A DNA stretch of 64,000 nucleotides, from positions 310,001 through 374,000 of the forward strand of contig BMWJ01000005.1 in the NCBI GenBank assembly GCA_014651175.1, read 5' to 3'. The notes beneath the pieces are model-generated. The model saw only the letters and a program-made list of their open reading frames with translations, was not told the origin of the DNA and ran no database searches. Every line of letters begins with the position of its first letter. The first letter of the stretch is position 1. Positions 42,656 through 52,730 of this stretch are shown one piece after another. The stretch is from Streptomyces clavifer. GTDB taxonomy: Bacteria; Actinomycetota; Actinomycetes; Streptomycetales; Streptomycetaceae. A program made the translations under genes and the position numbers.

Positions 42656-44920
42656 ATGACCACCATGACTCAGGGCGCCGCCCAGGTCGAGCTAGCCGTC
42701 GGCGGCATGACCTGCGCCTCGTGTGCGGCCCGCATCGAGAAGAAGCTCAACCGCATGGACGGGGTCGAGGCGACCGTCAACTACGCCACCGAGAAGGCGA
42801 AGGTCACCTTCGCCGACGACATCGCGGTCGAGGACCTGATTGCCACCGTCGAGGCGACCGGTTACTCCGCCCGGCGACCCGCCCCGCCCCGGCACGACGT
42901 CGAGGGCGCGGCAGCCGGCCCGAGCGACGACGAACAGGCCGACGAAGCATTGCGTCCGCTGCGCCAGAGGCTGGTCACCGCGGTCGTTCTCGCCGTTCCC
43001 GTCATCGCGATGGCCATGGTCCCGGCCCTGCAGATCGAATACTGGCAGTGGCTCTCACTGACCCTCGCCGCGCCCGTCGTCACGTACGCGGCCTGGCCCT
43101 TCCACCGTGCCGCCGTCACCAACGCCCGGCACGGCGCAGCCACCATGGACACCCTGATCTCGGTCGGTACCGGCGCCGCGTTCCTGTGGTCGCTGTGGGC
43201 ACTCTTCCTCGGCACGGCCGGCACACCGGGTATGACGCACCCCTTCGAGTTCACCATCGCGCGCAGCGACGGCTCGGGGAACATCTATCTGGAGGCCGCG
43301 GCGGGCGTCACGGCCTTCATCCTGGCCGGCCGCTACTTCGAGGCCCGCTCCAAGCGCAAGGCGGGTGCCGCCCTCAGGGCGCTCCTGGAGCTCGGCGCCA
43401 AGGAGGTGACCCTCCTGCGCGGCGGGCTCGAAGTCACCGTGCCCACCGCGGAGCTGCGCGTGGGCGACCGCTTCCTCGTACGGCCCGGCGAGAAAATCGC
43501 CACCGACGGCACCGTCGTGGAAGGGTCCTCCGCCGTCGACGCGTCGATGCTCACCGGAGAGTCCGTACCCGTCGAGGTATCCGCAGGTGACGCCGTCACG
43601 GGGGCGACCCTGAACGCCGGCGGCCGGCTGGTCGTCGAGGCCACCCGGATCGGTGCGGACACCCAGCTCGCCCGCATGGCCGAGCTCGTCGAGGACGCGC
43701 AGAACGGCAAGGCCGCCGCCCAGCGCCTCGCCGACAGGATCTCCGCCGTCTTCGTGCCGGTCGTCATCGGACTCGCGCTCGCCACGCTCGGCTTCTGGCT
43801 CGGCAGCGGCGCAGGCCTCACGGCCGCGTTCACCACCGCCGTCGCCGTACTGATCATCGCCTGCCCCTGCGCACTCGGCCTGGCCACTCCGACCGCCCTC
43901 ATGGTCGGCACCGGCCGCGGTGCCCAGCTCGGCATCCTGATCAAGGGCCCCGAGGTGCTGGAGACCACCCGCAAGGTCGACACCGTCGTCCTGGACAAGA
44001 CCGGCACCGTCACCACCGGCCGGATGACCCTGGTCGGCGTGCACACTGCGGGGAACACGGACGAGAAGGAGGTCCTGCGCCTGGCCGGAGCCCTGGAGCA
44101 CGCCTCCGAGCACCCCGTCGCCCGGGCCGTCGCCGCCGGTGCGGCCGCCGAGGCCGGTGCCCTGCCCACCCCCGAGGACTTCGCCGGCATACCCGGCCTC
44201 GGTGTACAGGGCGTCGTCGAGGGGCACGCCGTCCTCGTCGGCCGGGAGAAGCTGCTCACCGAGTGGGCCATGGGACTGCCCGAGCCGCTCCGGCGTGCGA
44301 AGGACGACGCGGAGAAGGCCGGAAGGACGGCGGTCGTCGTCGCCTGGGACGGCGAGGCGCGTGCGGTCCTGGAGGTGGCCGACGCGGTCAAGGAGACGAG
44401 CCCCGAGGCCGTCCGGCGGCTGCGCGCACTGGGCCTCACCCCGATCCTCCTGACCGGAGACAACAGGGCCGTCGCCGAATCCGTCGCCGCCGAGGTCGGG
44501 ATCGACGAGGTCATCGCCGAGGTCATGCCCGAGGACAAGGTGGCCGTCGTCAAGAGGCTCCAGGAGGAGGGCCACAGCGTCGCCATGGTCGGCGACGGTG
44601 TCAACGACGCGGCCGCGCTCGCCCGGGCCGACCTCGGGCTCGCGATGGGGACCGGCTCCGACGCCGCCATCGAGGCCGGCGACCTGACCCTCGTCCGCGG
44701 TGACCTGAGGGCCGCGGCCGACGCGATCCGGCTCTCCCGGAAGACGCTCGGCACGATCCGCTCGAACCTGTTCTGGGCCTTCGCCTACAACGTGGCGGCT
44801 CTGCCGCTCGCCGCCGCCGGCCTGCTCAGCCCGATGATCGCCGGAGCGGCCATGGCCTTCTCCTCCGTCTTCGTCGTCGGCAACAGCCTGCGCCTGCGCG
44901 GCTTCCGCGCCGCCGGCTGA
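42656..44920 (+). CDS. copA: Copper-exporting P1B-type ATPase
   Basis: 754 residues; the ATG has GAGGAG six bases upstream. The N-terminal HMA domain has GMTCASC (Cys20, Cys23). The transport site is CPC at 403-405 in [18 protein letters not shown]. Asp447 in DKTGT is phosphorylated, and HP in [10 protein letters not shown] and [10 protein letters not shown] (near 646) complete the P-type ATPase set. It exports Cu(I) from the cytosol using ATP. The upstream CsoR-type boxes predict copper-induced expression. It ends at a long hairpin that separates it from a convergent kinase gene. Confidence 0.95.
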   Translation: MTTMTQGAAQVELAVGGMTCASCAARIEKKLNRMDGVEATVNYATEKAKVTFADDIAVEDLIATVEATGYSARRPAPPRHDVEGAAAGPSDDEQADEALRPLRQRLVTAVVLAVPVIAMAMVPALQIEYWQWLSLTLAAPVVTYAAWPFHRAAVTNARHGAATMDTLISVGTGAAFLWSLWALFLGTAGTPGMTHPFEFTIARSDGSGNIYLEAAAGVTAFILAGRYFEARSKRKAGAALRALLELGAKEVTLLRGGLEVTVPTAELRVGDRFLVRPGEKIATDGTVVEGSSAVDASMLTGESVPVEVSAGDAVTGATLNAGGRLVVEATRIGADTQLARMAELVEDAQNGKAAAQRLADRISAVFVPVVIGLALATLGFWLGSGAGLTAAFTTAVAVLIIACPCALGLATPTALMVGTGRGAQLGILIKGPEVLETTRKVDTVVLDKTGTVTTGRMTLVGVHTAGNTDEKEVLRLAGALEHASEHPVARAVAAGAAAEAGALPTPEDFAGIPGLGVQGVVEGHAVLVGREKLLTEWAMGLPEPLRRAKDDAEKAGRTAVVVAWDGEARAVLEVADAVKETSPEAVRRLRALGLTPILLTGDNRAVAESVAAEVGIDEVIAEVMPEDKVAVVKRLQEEGHSVAMVGDGVNDAAALARADLGLAMGTGSDAAIEAGDLTLVRGDLRAAADAIRLSRKTLGTIRSNLFWAFAYNVAALPLAAAGLLSPMIAGAAMAFSSVFVVGNSLRLRGFRAAG

Positions 44921-44926
44921 GTCCGG

Positions 44927-44970
44927 GAGCGGTGTACGGCCGGGGCGGTCCGACGGTCCGTACACCGCTC
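44927..44970. terminator. Hairpin terminator between copA and the convergent kinase gene
   Basis: GAGCGGTGTACGG (44927-44939) is repeated exactly inverted at 44958-44970, giving a 13-bp stem with an 18-base loop, directly after the copA stop. Confidence 0.75.
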
Positions 44971-44977
44971 TCGCGGA

Positions 44978-46771
44978 TCAGGCGTGGAAGCCGTTGCACA
45001 CCACGGAGGTGTACTCCGTGGGCCCGCCCTCCACGTGGTAGAACACCACCGTCCAGTCGCCCCTGTCGTCCCCCACCGGGAGCGCGTCGACCACTTGGTC
45101 CCCGCCGAAGTGGGCCCGGAAGTCGGCGGGGTACTTGAGTGTGATGGTGCCGCCGGACGACCACCGGGAGTAGAGGTCGAACGGCTTGCTCGTGAAGCCG
45201 ATGCCCTTGCTGACGGACTTGGTGGGCCGGCCGGTCGCCCGGTCCGTCTCGTGCGGGGGCCGCACCCCCACCGCCAGGTAGTACGGATCCGGCCGGTCGC
45301 CCTCCCCGGACTCCTTGGGGCGCAGCGTCACCGTGGCCGTGTCCGTTCCTGTGGTGTGCGAGACGCTGGACTCCAGATTCATCGGCATCCGGTCCGGGGA
45401 GAGATCCGACTGGTCGCACGAGCCCGAGAGGAAGGCGGCCTGACCCGGATCGTCCGACAGGGTCCAGCGGTCCTTGGAGACACGGTCGTTCAGGATGTGG
45501 CCCGGGGGCCCGGCCGGAGTGGGTGGGACGCTGCTCCCGGGCTGCGAGGAAGTGCCCGAGGTATCCGACGCGCGCGACGCGCCCGACCCCTTGGCGCCTT
45601 CCGTCGAACCGCCGCCCGGGTCGGTGAACTGCCAGACCAGCGCCGCAGTGGCGACCACGAGGGCGCAGGCCGCGAGCCCGAACCCTCTGCGGCGGGCGGG
45701 ACGCGAAGAGGCGTCCTGACCGTCGTACGGCGTGGGGCCCACGGAAGCCCGCGGGGGAGCGGCCACGAGTCCCCGCTCCGCCGGTCCGTCCTCGTGATCC
45801 GTCGGACCGTCCTCCTGTTCCGCCGGACCGTCCTCCCGTTCCGCCGGACCGCCCTCGTGCTCCGCCGGACCGCCCGGCAGGACCTCGGTGCCCGCCGCCT
45901 CGCGCACGGGCACGGGATCGTCGCCCCGGACCAGCGAGCGGTAGTGGGGGTCCGTCGCCAGCGCCGAGTCCACCGCGCACCGTGCGATCACCGTCGCCGG
46001 ATCCGGCCGGTCCGCCGGGTCCTTGGCGACACAGTCCCGGATCAGCGCGGCGAGCGCGGGCCGTACTCCCGCCAGGTCGATGTCCTCGTACACCGCCCGG
46101 TAGCTCACGACCGACGGATCACCGGAGCCGAACGGGGCCCGGCCGGTCACCGTGTACGCGAGCGTCGCCCCCAGGGCGAAGACATCCGCCGCCGGACCGG
46201 CCGCGTTGCGCCGGATCACTTCGGGTGCGGCGAACCCGGGCGTCCCCGTCGCCATCCCGTCCCTGGTGATGAAGGTCTGGTCGAGGCCCCGGGCGATCCC
46301 GAAGTCGATCAGCTGCGGCCCCTGGGGCGAGAGGATCACGTTCTGCGGCTTGAGGTCCCGATGGGTGACCCCGTGGACATGGACCGCGGCCAGTCCCTCG
46401 GCGAGCGCGGCGAACAGCCGCAGGGCGCTGTCCGGCGGGAACGGCCCGCCCGCTTCCACCGCTCCGCGCAGCGTCGGCCCCTCCACGTACTCGGTGGCCA
46501 GCCAGTAGGGCGAGGCGTCGAGGGACGCCTCGATCAACTGGGCGGTGTACGCGCTGCGTACGGTCTCCACGGTGGCGGCCTCACGCCGGAACCGGGTCAG
46601 TGCCTCGGGATGGTCGCTGATCTCGTCGCGGATCACCTTCACGGCCACCAGCCGCCCGCCCGGCGACCGTCCCAGATACACCTGCCCCATTCCGCCGGCG
46701 CCGAGACGGGCGAGTAGCCGGTACGCGCCCATGCGCGCGGGATCCTGGGGCCGCAGATCGTCCACCGGCAC
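44978..46771 (-). CDS. Transmembrane Ser/Thr protein kinase with a short unknown extracellular domain
   Basis: 597 residues from a GTG at 46769-46771; GTGs at 46765 and 46792 are possible too. Kinase motifs: GAGGMGQVYLG, Lys45 in VAVK, HRDLKPQN with Asp139, DFG at 156-158, GTPGFAAPE. After the kinase comes an acidic seven-residue repeat stretch, then a membrane helix near 361-380. The outer domain of about 200 residues begins with a Ser/Thr/Pro linker and ends with YTSVVCNGFHA; its two cysteines (GSCDQSD and VVCNG) probably form a disulfide. I recognise no family in it. The gene is divergent from a transketolase gene. Confidence 0.88.
   Translation of the reverse strand: MPVDDLRPQDPARMGAYRLLARLGAGGMGQVYLGRSPGGRLVAVKVIRDEISDHPEALTRFRREAATVETVRSAYTAQLIEASLDASPYWLATEYVEGPTLRGAVEAGGPFPPDSALRLFAALAEGLAAVHVHGVTHRDLKPQNVILSPQGPQLIDFGIARGLDQTFITRDGMATGTPGFAAPEVIRRNAAGPAADVFALGATLAYTVTGRAPFGSGDPSVVSYRAVYEDIDLAGVRPALAALIRDCVAKDPADRPDPATVIARCAVDSALATDPHYRSLVRGDDPVPVREAAGTEVLPGGPAEHEGGPAEREDGPAEQEDGPTDHEDGPAERGLVAAPPRASVGPTPYDGQDASSRPARRRGFGLAACALVVATAALVWQFTDPGGGSTEGAKGSGASRASDTSGTSSQPGSSVPPTPAGPPGHILNDRVSKDRWTLSDDPGQAAFLSGSCDQSDLSPDRMPMNLESSVSHTTGTDTATVTLRPKESGEGDRPDPYYLAVGVRPPHETDRATGRPTKSVSKGIGFTSKPFDLYSRWSSGGTITLKYPADFRAHFGGDQVVDALPVGDDRGDWTVVFYHVEGGPTEYTSVVCNGFHA
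45775..45875. repeat. 21-bp coding minisatellite within the kinase gene
   Basis: About four and a half copies of a 21-base unit encode GPAEHEG, GPAERED, GPAEQED, GPTDHED and GPAER in the cytoplasmic linker of the kinase. The unit is a multiple of three, so copy changes would keep frame. Confidence 0.75.
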
Positions 46772-47139
46772 GACTGTGCCATATGCGTGCACCCGTCGGA
46801 CCCGGCGTTCCGGAATCGGCCGGTGCGCAGGGGACACCGTCCCGGACGGTCCGTGGCCCCGAGGAAAGCACGGTGGCCGAGGATGCCGCGCGTACGAGCG
46901 GGTACGCGGCGTGCGGGACGGCATCGCCCAGGCCCCGCCCGATCCGCCCGACCGGGTGGATGGGGGGCTGCTCCACCGCCGCCACCCAGGCGGGGCATCC
47001 GGAGCCCGGCGACAGCACCCACGCCGCCGGTCCCGCCCGGGATGCGAAGGGCGGCGAAGGAACCGAGGATGCCTAGGGGACGGGCCGCAGCGCCCGGACC
47101 GTACGGACCGGCAAGCGACATCCCGAGGGAGACACCACC
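46772..47139. other. Divergent intergenic region, no gene seen
   Basis: About 370 bases between the kinase and transketolase genes. Long frames crossing it are shadows. No convincing promoter or repeat was found. Confidence 0.4.
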
Positions 47140-49320
47140 ATGGCGCCCGAGCGATCCACTTCCGGCGGTACCCCACCGCGCGACCCCGGCCTCGCCCTGC
47201 CGGTGGCGGACCGGGCCGGATGGAGCGCGCTGGACGTCCGGGCGGTGGACACCGTACGCGTACTGGCCGCCGACGCCGTGCAGAAGACCGGCAACGGACA
47301 TCCCGGTACGGCGATGAGCCTGGCCCCGCTCGCCTATCTGCTGTTCCAGCAGGTCATGCGGCACGATCCGGCCGACGACCAGTGGCTGGGCAGGGACCGC
47401 TTCGTCCTGTCCTGCGGCCACACCAGCCTCACGCTGTACATCCAGCTCTACCTCGCCGGCTACGGCCTGGAGATGGAGGACCTGGAAGCGCTGCGGACCT
47501 GGGGCTCGGCCACCCCGGGGCATCCGGAGTACCGCCACACCAGGGGTGTCGAGATCACCACCGGTCCGCTGGGCCAGGGGCTCGGCGCCGCGGTCGGCAT
47601 GGCCATGGCGGCCCGCAGGGAGCGGGGGCTGCTCGACCCCGAAGCGGCCCCCGGCGCCAGCCCCTTCGACCACCACGTGTACGTGCTGGCGTCCGACGGC
47701 GACATGATGGAGGGCGTCGCCTCCGAGGCCTCGTCGCTCGCGGGCCACCAGCAGCTGGGCAACCTCGTGGTGTTCTACGACTCCAACCACATCTCCATCG
47801 AGGACGACACCGACATCTCCTTCAGCGAGGACGTCCCGGCCCGGTACGCCGCCTACGGCTGGCACGTACAGACGGTGGACTGGACCCGCACCGGCGACTA
47901 CGTCGAGGACGTCGACGCCCTGCTCGCCGCGGTCGAGGCCGCGAAGGCGGACCGGTCCCGGCCGTCGTTGATCATGCTGCGCACGATCATCGGATGGCCC
48001 GCCCCGACGAAGCGGAACACCGGGAAGGCCCACGGGGCGGCCCTGGGCGACGACGAGGTCGCCGGCACCAAGCGGCTCCTCGGCTTCGACCCCGAGTCGT
48101 ACTTCCCCGTCGAGGACGAGGTCCTCGCCCACACCAGGGCCGTCGGCGAGCGGGGCAGGGCCGCCCGGGAACGCTGGCAGCGGACCTACGAGGCATGGCG
48201 GACCGGAAACCCCCCGCGCGCCGCCCTGCTCGACCGGCTGCGGGGACAGGACCTCCCCGACGGCTGGACCGACGCCCTGCCGGAGTTCCCGGCCGACCCC
48301 AAGGGCATGGCCACCCGCAAGGCGTCCGGCGAGGTACTCACCGCCCTCGCACCGGTGCTGCCCGAACTGTGGGGCGGATCGGCGGACCTCGCGGGCAGCA
48401 ACAACACCACCATGGACGGAGAGCCCTCCTTCGTCCCCTCCGACCGGCAGACCTCGGAGTTCAGCGGCGGCCCCTACGGGCGCACGCTGCACTTCGGCAT
48501 CCGGGAGCACGCGATGGGCGCCGTGCTCAACGGCGTCGGCCTGCAGAGCCTGACCCGCCCCTACGGGGGTACGTTCCTCACGTTCAGCGACTACATGCGG
48601 CCCGCCGTCCGCCTCGCCGCGCTGATGAAGCTGCCCGTCACCTACGTGTGGACCCACGACTCGATCGGGCTCGGTGAGGACGGCCCCACCCACCAGCCCG
48701 TCGAACACCTCGCCGCACTGCGCGCGATCCCCGGCCTCGACGTCGTACGTCCCGGCGACGCCAACGAGACCACGGTCTGCTGGCGGACGATCCTGGAGCA
48801 CACCGACCGCCCCGCCGGTCTCGTACTGACCCGGCAGAACCTTCCGGTACTCGATCGCTCCGACGGCGTCCACGCCCCGGCCGAGGGAGCGGCCCGCGGC
48901 GCCTACGTCCTCGTGGAGGCCTCCGGAACCGCCCCCGACGTCATCCTGGTGGCCACGGGGTCGGAGGTCCCGATCGCCCTCGACGCCCACAAGCTGCTGG
49001 CCGACGAGGGGCTTTCCGTGCGCGTGGTCTCGATGCCCTGCCGCGAATGGTTCGCCGAGCAGCCGCTGTCCTACCAGGACGAAGTGCTGCCGCCGGACGT
49101 ACGCGCACGCGTCAGCGTCGAGGCCGCCGTCGGCCAGGGCTGGCGCGAGGTGGTCGGTGACGCGGGCCGGATCGTGAGCCTGGAGCACTACGGGGCGTCC
49201 GCCGACTACCAGCGGCTGTACGACGAGTTCGGCATCACCGCCGACGCCGTCGCAGCTGCCGCACGCGGCAGCGTCCGGGACGCGGTGGAGGCCCCCAGGC
49301 CCGGCGGCAGCCGAGGCTAG
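47140..49320 (+). CDS. tkt: Transketolase
   Basis: 726 residues; GAGGGAG lies nine bases before the ATG. Thiamine diphosphate motif GDMMEGVASEASSLAGHQQLGNLVVFYDSN, substrate-binding KTGNGHPGTAMSLAP, and GGSADLAGSNNT and RTLHFGIREHAMGAVLNGVGL with the catalytic Glu. It moves two-carbon units between sugar phosphates in the pentose phosphate pathway. It stands alone here without transaldolase or glucose-6-phosphate dehydrogenase genes, which in Streptomyces usually accompany the primary tkt, so this is probably a second copy. It is divergent from the Ser/Thr kinase gene. Confidence 0.95.
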   Translation: MAPERSTSGGTPPRDPGLALPVADRAGWSALDVRAVDTVRVLAADAVQKTGNGHPGTAMSLAPLAYLLFQQVMRHDPADDQWLGRDRFVLSCGHTSLTLYIQLYLAGYGLEMEDLEALRTWGSATPGHPEYRHTRGVEITTGPLGQGLGAAVGMAMAARRERGLLDPEAAPGASPFDHHVYVLASDGDMMEGVASEASSLAGHQQLGNLVVFYDSNHISIEDDTDISFSEDVPARYAAYGWHVQTVDWTRTGDYVEDVDALLAAVEAAKADRSRPSLIMLRTIIGWPAPTKRNTGKAHGAALGDDEVAGTKRLLGFDPESYFPVEDEVLAHTRAVGERGRAARERWQRTYEAWRTGNPPRAALLDRLRGQDLPDGWTDALPEFPADPKGMATRKASGEVLTALAPVLPELWGGSADLAGSNNTTMDGEPSFVPSDRQTSEFSGGPYGRTLHFGIREHAMGAVLNGVGLQSLTRPYGGTFLTFSDYMRPAVRLAALMKLPVTYVWTHDSIGLGEDGPTHQPVEHLAALRAIPGLDVVRPGDANETTVCWRTILEHTDRPAGLVLTRQNLPVLDRSDGVHAPAEGAARGAYVLVEASGTAPDVILVATGSEVPIALDAHKLLADEGLSVRVVSMPCREWFAEQPLSYQDEVLPPDVRARVSVEAAVGQGWREVVGDAGRIVSLEHYGASADYQRLYDEFGITADAVAAAARGSVRDAVEAPRPGGSRG

Positions 49321-49344
49321 GACCTCCCCGCTCGCGTCCGTCGC

Positions 49345-49605
49345 ACGGCGGAGGAGGCGACGACGCCGCGAGGCGCGGTGCCGGGGCCTGCGACTCCGCC
49401 CGGTCCGGGCGGAGGAGCTCACCCATCCGGCGCCGTACCAGCTCGTGGAGCCGCCCGCCCGTGTCCGCGAGCAGTTCCGCGGGCGGCCCTGCTGCACGAC
49501 GCGGCCCTCCGACATGACGATCACCCGGTCCGCGTCCAGGACCGTGGACAGCCGCTGAGCGATCACGACACAGGCGCAGCCTTGCCGCCGCAAGTTGTCG
49601 AGGTG
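49345..49605 (-). pseudogene. Frameshifted C-terminal remnant of an NHLM-type bacteriocin ABC exporter
   Basis: In one minus frame 49605-49489 reads LDNLRRQGCACVVIAQRLST, then VLDADRVIVMSEGRVVQQG, the H-loop end of an ABC ATPase. After a one-base shift near 49485 the next frame continues PAELLADTGGRLHELVRRRM. The phrase DNLRRxGCxCVVIAxRLST is typical of NHLP-leader microcin exporters. Nothing remains of the Walker A part, membrane domain or peptidase, so it is a truncated and frameshifted relic. The exact ends are approximate. Confidence 0.7.
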
Positions 49606-49815
49606 TGAGGGGGCTGTGCCCCCTTTCGTGGGTCCCGGGGACGGTGAGGACGGACGCCGGTCCCCGGGTGTGCGTGACGTGCGTCCTCGGGGGTGTGCGG
49701 CGGGCACGGGGAGTGGGCGAGCGGGCTGCGGGCGAGAGGTCGCCGGATTCATCGGATGAACCGGCTTCACCACCCTTCACTCGAGCGACGCGCGGCGCTA
49801 CCATCGGGATGCTCT

Positions 49816-49829
49816 TGGGGGCGCTCCCA
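49816..49829. promoter_or_regulatory. CebR-type operator before the GH74 gene
   Basis: TGGGGGCGCTCCCA matches the Streptomyces CebR box TGGGAGCGCTCCCA at 13 of 14 positions, 57 bases upstream of the start codon. CebR represses cellulase genes until cello-oligosaccharide arrives. A 9-bp inverted repeat (49634-49668) lies further upstream. Confidence 0.75.
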
Positions 49830-49886
49830 CTCTGTGTCAGCCCCTACCGCCGCAGTGCGGCGGTCCAGCTCGGAGAGGACGCTTCC

Positions 49887-52583
49887 GTGCGCTTGAGCGC
49901 CAGACCCTTAGCCGCCCTACTGGCGGCGCTCGCCCTGACCGCCGGGCTGTCGATCACCGGCAGTCCGGCCGCAGCCCGCTCCGACGATGTGCCCGCCGCG
50001 GCCGAAGCATCCGATGTGTCGATCGCCGCGGACACCTACACCTGGAAGAACGCACGCATCGACGGCGGTGGATTCGTCCCGGGCATCGTCTTCAACCGGT
50101 CCGAGAAGAACCTCGCCTACGCGCGCACCGACATCGGCGGGGCCTACCGCTGGGACCAGCCGGGCAAGCGGTGGACACCGCTGCTGGACTGGGTGGACTG
50201 GGACCGGTGGGGCTGGTCAGGTGTGGTGAGCCTCGCCTCCGACACGGCGGATCCCGACAACGTGTACGCGGCCGTGGGGACGTACACCAACAGCTGGGAC
50301 CCGACGAACGGGGCGGTCCTGCGCTCCTCCGACCGGGGCGCCTCCTGGAAGGCCGCCCCGCTCCCCTTCAAGCTCGGCGGCAACATGCCGGGCCGCGGGA
50401 TGGGGGAGAGGCTCGCCGTCGATCCGAACAAGAAGTCCGTCCTCTACCTGGGTGCGCCCAGCGGCAAGGGGTTGTGGAGGTCCACCGACTCCGGCGTCAC
50501 CTGGGCGGAGGTGACCGCCTTCCCGAACCCCGGCAACTACGCGCAGGACCCGTCCGACACCAGCGGATACGCCAGCGACAACCAGGGCATCGTGTGGGTC
50601 ACGTTCGACGAGCGCTCCGGCAGCGCGGGCAGCGCCACCCAGGACATCTACGTCGGGGTCGCCGACAAGGCGAACACCGTCTACCGCTCCACGGACGGCG
50701 GCGGCAGCTGGTCCCGGATCGCCGGACAGCCGACCGGCTACCTCGCGCACAAGGGCGTCCTCGACTCCTCCACCGGCCACCTCTATCTGACGCTGAGCGA
50801 CACGGGTGGCCCGTACGACGGCGGCAAGGGGCGCATCTGGCGGTACGCCACCGCGACCGGTGCCTGGACGGACGTCAGCCCGGTCGCGGAGGCGGACACC
50901 TACTACGGGTTCAGCGGACTCAGCGTGGACCGGCAGAAGCCCGGCACCCTGATGGCCACCGCGTACAGCTCCTGGTGGCCGGACACCCAGATCTTCCGTT
51001 CCACGGACAGCGGCGCGACCTGGACGCGGGCCTGGGACTACACCAGTTACCCGAACCGTTCGAACCGGTACACCCAGGACGTCTCCTCGGTCCCCTGGCT
51101 GTCCTGGGGTGCCAACCCGTCCCCGCCCGAGACCACGCCCAAGCTGGGCTGGATGACGGAGGCGCTGGAGATCGACCCCTTCGACTCGAACCGGATGATG
51201 TACGGGACGGGCGCGACGGTCTACGGCACCGAGGACCTCACGGCGTGGGACACCGGCGGCCGGTTCAGGATCACCCCGATGGTGAAGGGGCTGGAGGAGA
51301 CGGCCGTCAACGACCTGGCGAGCCCGCCGTCCGGTGCCCCGCTGCTGAGCGCGCTCGGCGACATCGGGGGCTTCCGGCACACGGATCTCGACGCGGTCCC
51401 CGCGATGATGTTCACCTCGCCGAACCTCGACTCGACCACCAGCCTGGACTTCGCCGAGGCGTCCCCCGGCACGGTGGTCCGGGTCGGCAACGCCGACACC
51501 GCCCCGCACATCGGCTTCTCGACCGACAACGGGGCCAACTGGTTCCAGGCCTCCGAGCCCGCCGGCGTGACCGGCGGGGGCACGGTCGCCGCGGCGGCCG
51601 ACGGCAGTGGATTCGTCTGGAGCCCGGACGGCGCGGCCGTCCACCGCACGACCGGGTACGGCAACTCCTGGACCGCGTCCACCGGCATCCCGGCCGGGGC
51701 CATGGTCGAGTCCGACCGGAAGAACCCGAAGAAGTTCTACGGCTTCAAGGCCGGCACCTTCTACGTGTCGACCGACGGGGGCGCCACGTTCACCGCCAGG
51801 GCGAACAATCTGCCCGCCGAGGGCAACGTCCGCTTCAAGGCCCTGCCCGGGACCGAGGGCGACATCTGGCTCGCGGGCGGCACCGCGGCCGGGACGTACG
51901 GGCTGTGGCGCTCCACCGACTCCGGTACGAGCTTCACCCGGTTCTCCGGCGTGGAGCAGGCGGACAGTGTGGGCTTCGGCAAGGCGGCCTCCGGCGCGTC
52001 ATACCAGACCGTCTTCGTCAGTGCGAAGATCGGAGGGGTGCGGGGCATCTTCCGGTCCACGGACGCCGGCGCGAACTGGACGAGGATCAACGACGACGCG
52101 CACCAGTGGGGCTGGACGGGCGCCGCGATCACCGGGGATCCGCGGGTCTACGGACGGGTGTACGTCTCCACCAACGGGCGCGGGATCCAGGTGGGCGAGA
52201 CCTCCGACACCGGCGGGGGAGGCACGGACCCCGACCCCGACCCGGAGGAGCCTCCGGGCGACGCGGACTGCTCGGTGACGTACAAGGTGACCAACCAGTG
52301 GTCCGGCGGCTTCCAGGCCGATGTGACGGTCACGAACACCGGTACCACGGCCTACGACGGCTGGCGGATCGGCTGGTCGTTCCCCGACGGGCAGAAGGTC
52401 ACGCAGATGTGGAACGCCACCGCCCAGCAGGACGGGGTGAAGGTGACGGCCACCAACGCCGGCTGGAACGCCAGGGTCGCGCCCGGTTCCTCCGCCGGCT
52501 TCGGCTTCTCGGGCAGCTGGGCGGGTGCCAACACCGTACCCAAGGCGTTCACCCTGGACGGTGACGCCTGCACCGTCGGCTGA
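49887..52583 (+). CDS. Secreted GH74 xyloglucanase with CBM2 cellulose-binding domain
   Basis: 898 residues from a GTG at 49887 behind GGAGAGGAC. Signal peptide about 1-35. The catalytic part (about 45-780) shows the GH74 double-propeller pattern: YTWKNARIDGGGFVPGIVF, YARTDIGGAYRW, and many Asp-box-like LWRSTDSGVTW/VYRSTDGGGSW phrases. A Pro/Asp/Glu linker leads to a CBM2 domain (about 805-898) with ADCSVTYKVTNQWSGGFQADVTVTNTG and a C-terminal Cys. GH74 enzymes cut xyloglucan internally. Residue 8, in the signal peptide, is encoded by TTA (49908-49910), beside other rare codons (TTG, AGA, CTA). CebR and bldA control are both predicted. Confidence 0.92.
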   Translation: MRLSARPLAALLAALALTAGLSITGSPAAARSDDVPAAAEASDVSIAADTYTWKNARIDGGGFVPGIVFNRSEKNLAYARTDIGGAYRWDQPGKRWTPLLDWVDWDRWGWSGVVSLASDTADPDNVYAAVGTYTNSWDPTNGAVLRSSDRGASWKAAPLPFKLGGNMPGRGMGERLAVDPNKKSVLYLGAPSGKGLWRSTDSGVTWAEVTAFPNPGNYAQDPSDTSGYASDNQGIVWVTFDERSGSAGSATQDIYVGVADKANTVYRSTDGGGSWSRIAGQPTGYLAHKGVLDSSTGHLYLTLSDTGGPYDGGKGRIWRYATATGAWTDVSPVAEADTYYGFSGLSVDRQKPGTLMATAYSSWWPDTQIFRSTDSGATWTRAWDYTSYPNRSNRYTQDVSSVPWLSWGANPSPPETTPKLGWMTEALEIDPFDSNRMMYGTGATVYGTEDLTAWDTGGRFRITPMVKGLEETAVNDLASPPSGAPLLSALGDIGGFRHTDLDAVPAMMFTSPNLDSTTSLDFAEASPGTVVRVGNADTAPHIGFSTDNGANWFQASEPAGVTGGGTVAAAADGSGFVWSPDGAAVHRTTGYGNSWTASTGIPAGAMVESDRKNPKKFYGFKAGTFYVSTDGGATFTARANNLPAEGNVRFKALPGTEGDIWLAGGTAAGTYGLWRSTDSGTSFTRFSGVEQADSVGFGKAASGASYQTVFVSAKIGGVRGIFRSTDAGANWTRINDDAHQWGWTGAAITGDPRVYGRVYVSTNGRGIQVGETSDTGGGGTDPDPDPEEPPGDADCSVTYKVTNQWSGGFQADVTVTNTGTTAYDGWRIGWSFPDGQKVTQMWNATAQQDGVKVTATNAGWNARVAPGSSAGFGFSGSWAGANTVPKAFTLDGDACTVG

Positions 52584-52593
52584 TGTGCACCGA

Positions 52594-52631
52594 CCGGCGC
52601 GGGAGGGGCGGCCCCGCCCCTCCCGCGCCGG
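52594..52631. terminator. 18-bp hairpin terminator after the GH74 gene
   Basis: Exact 18-base arms (52594-52611 and 52614-52631) with a 2-base loop, eleven bases after the stop. Confidence 0.8.
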
Positions 52632-52730
52632 GTCGATCCTCGTACGGCCGGACGGGTACCCGGGGCTGCGGACCGCACCCGCCATCGGATCGGATCTGCT
52701 CGCCCACCTGGACATGCTCCTCGGACGTGA

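Noticed and set aside
46639-49773. A 1044-codon minus frame across the transketolase gene
   Set aside because: Only its first part (the ABC ATPase remnant near 49.5 kb) has real homology text; the rest is antisense to transketolase.
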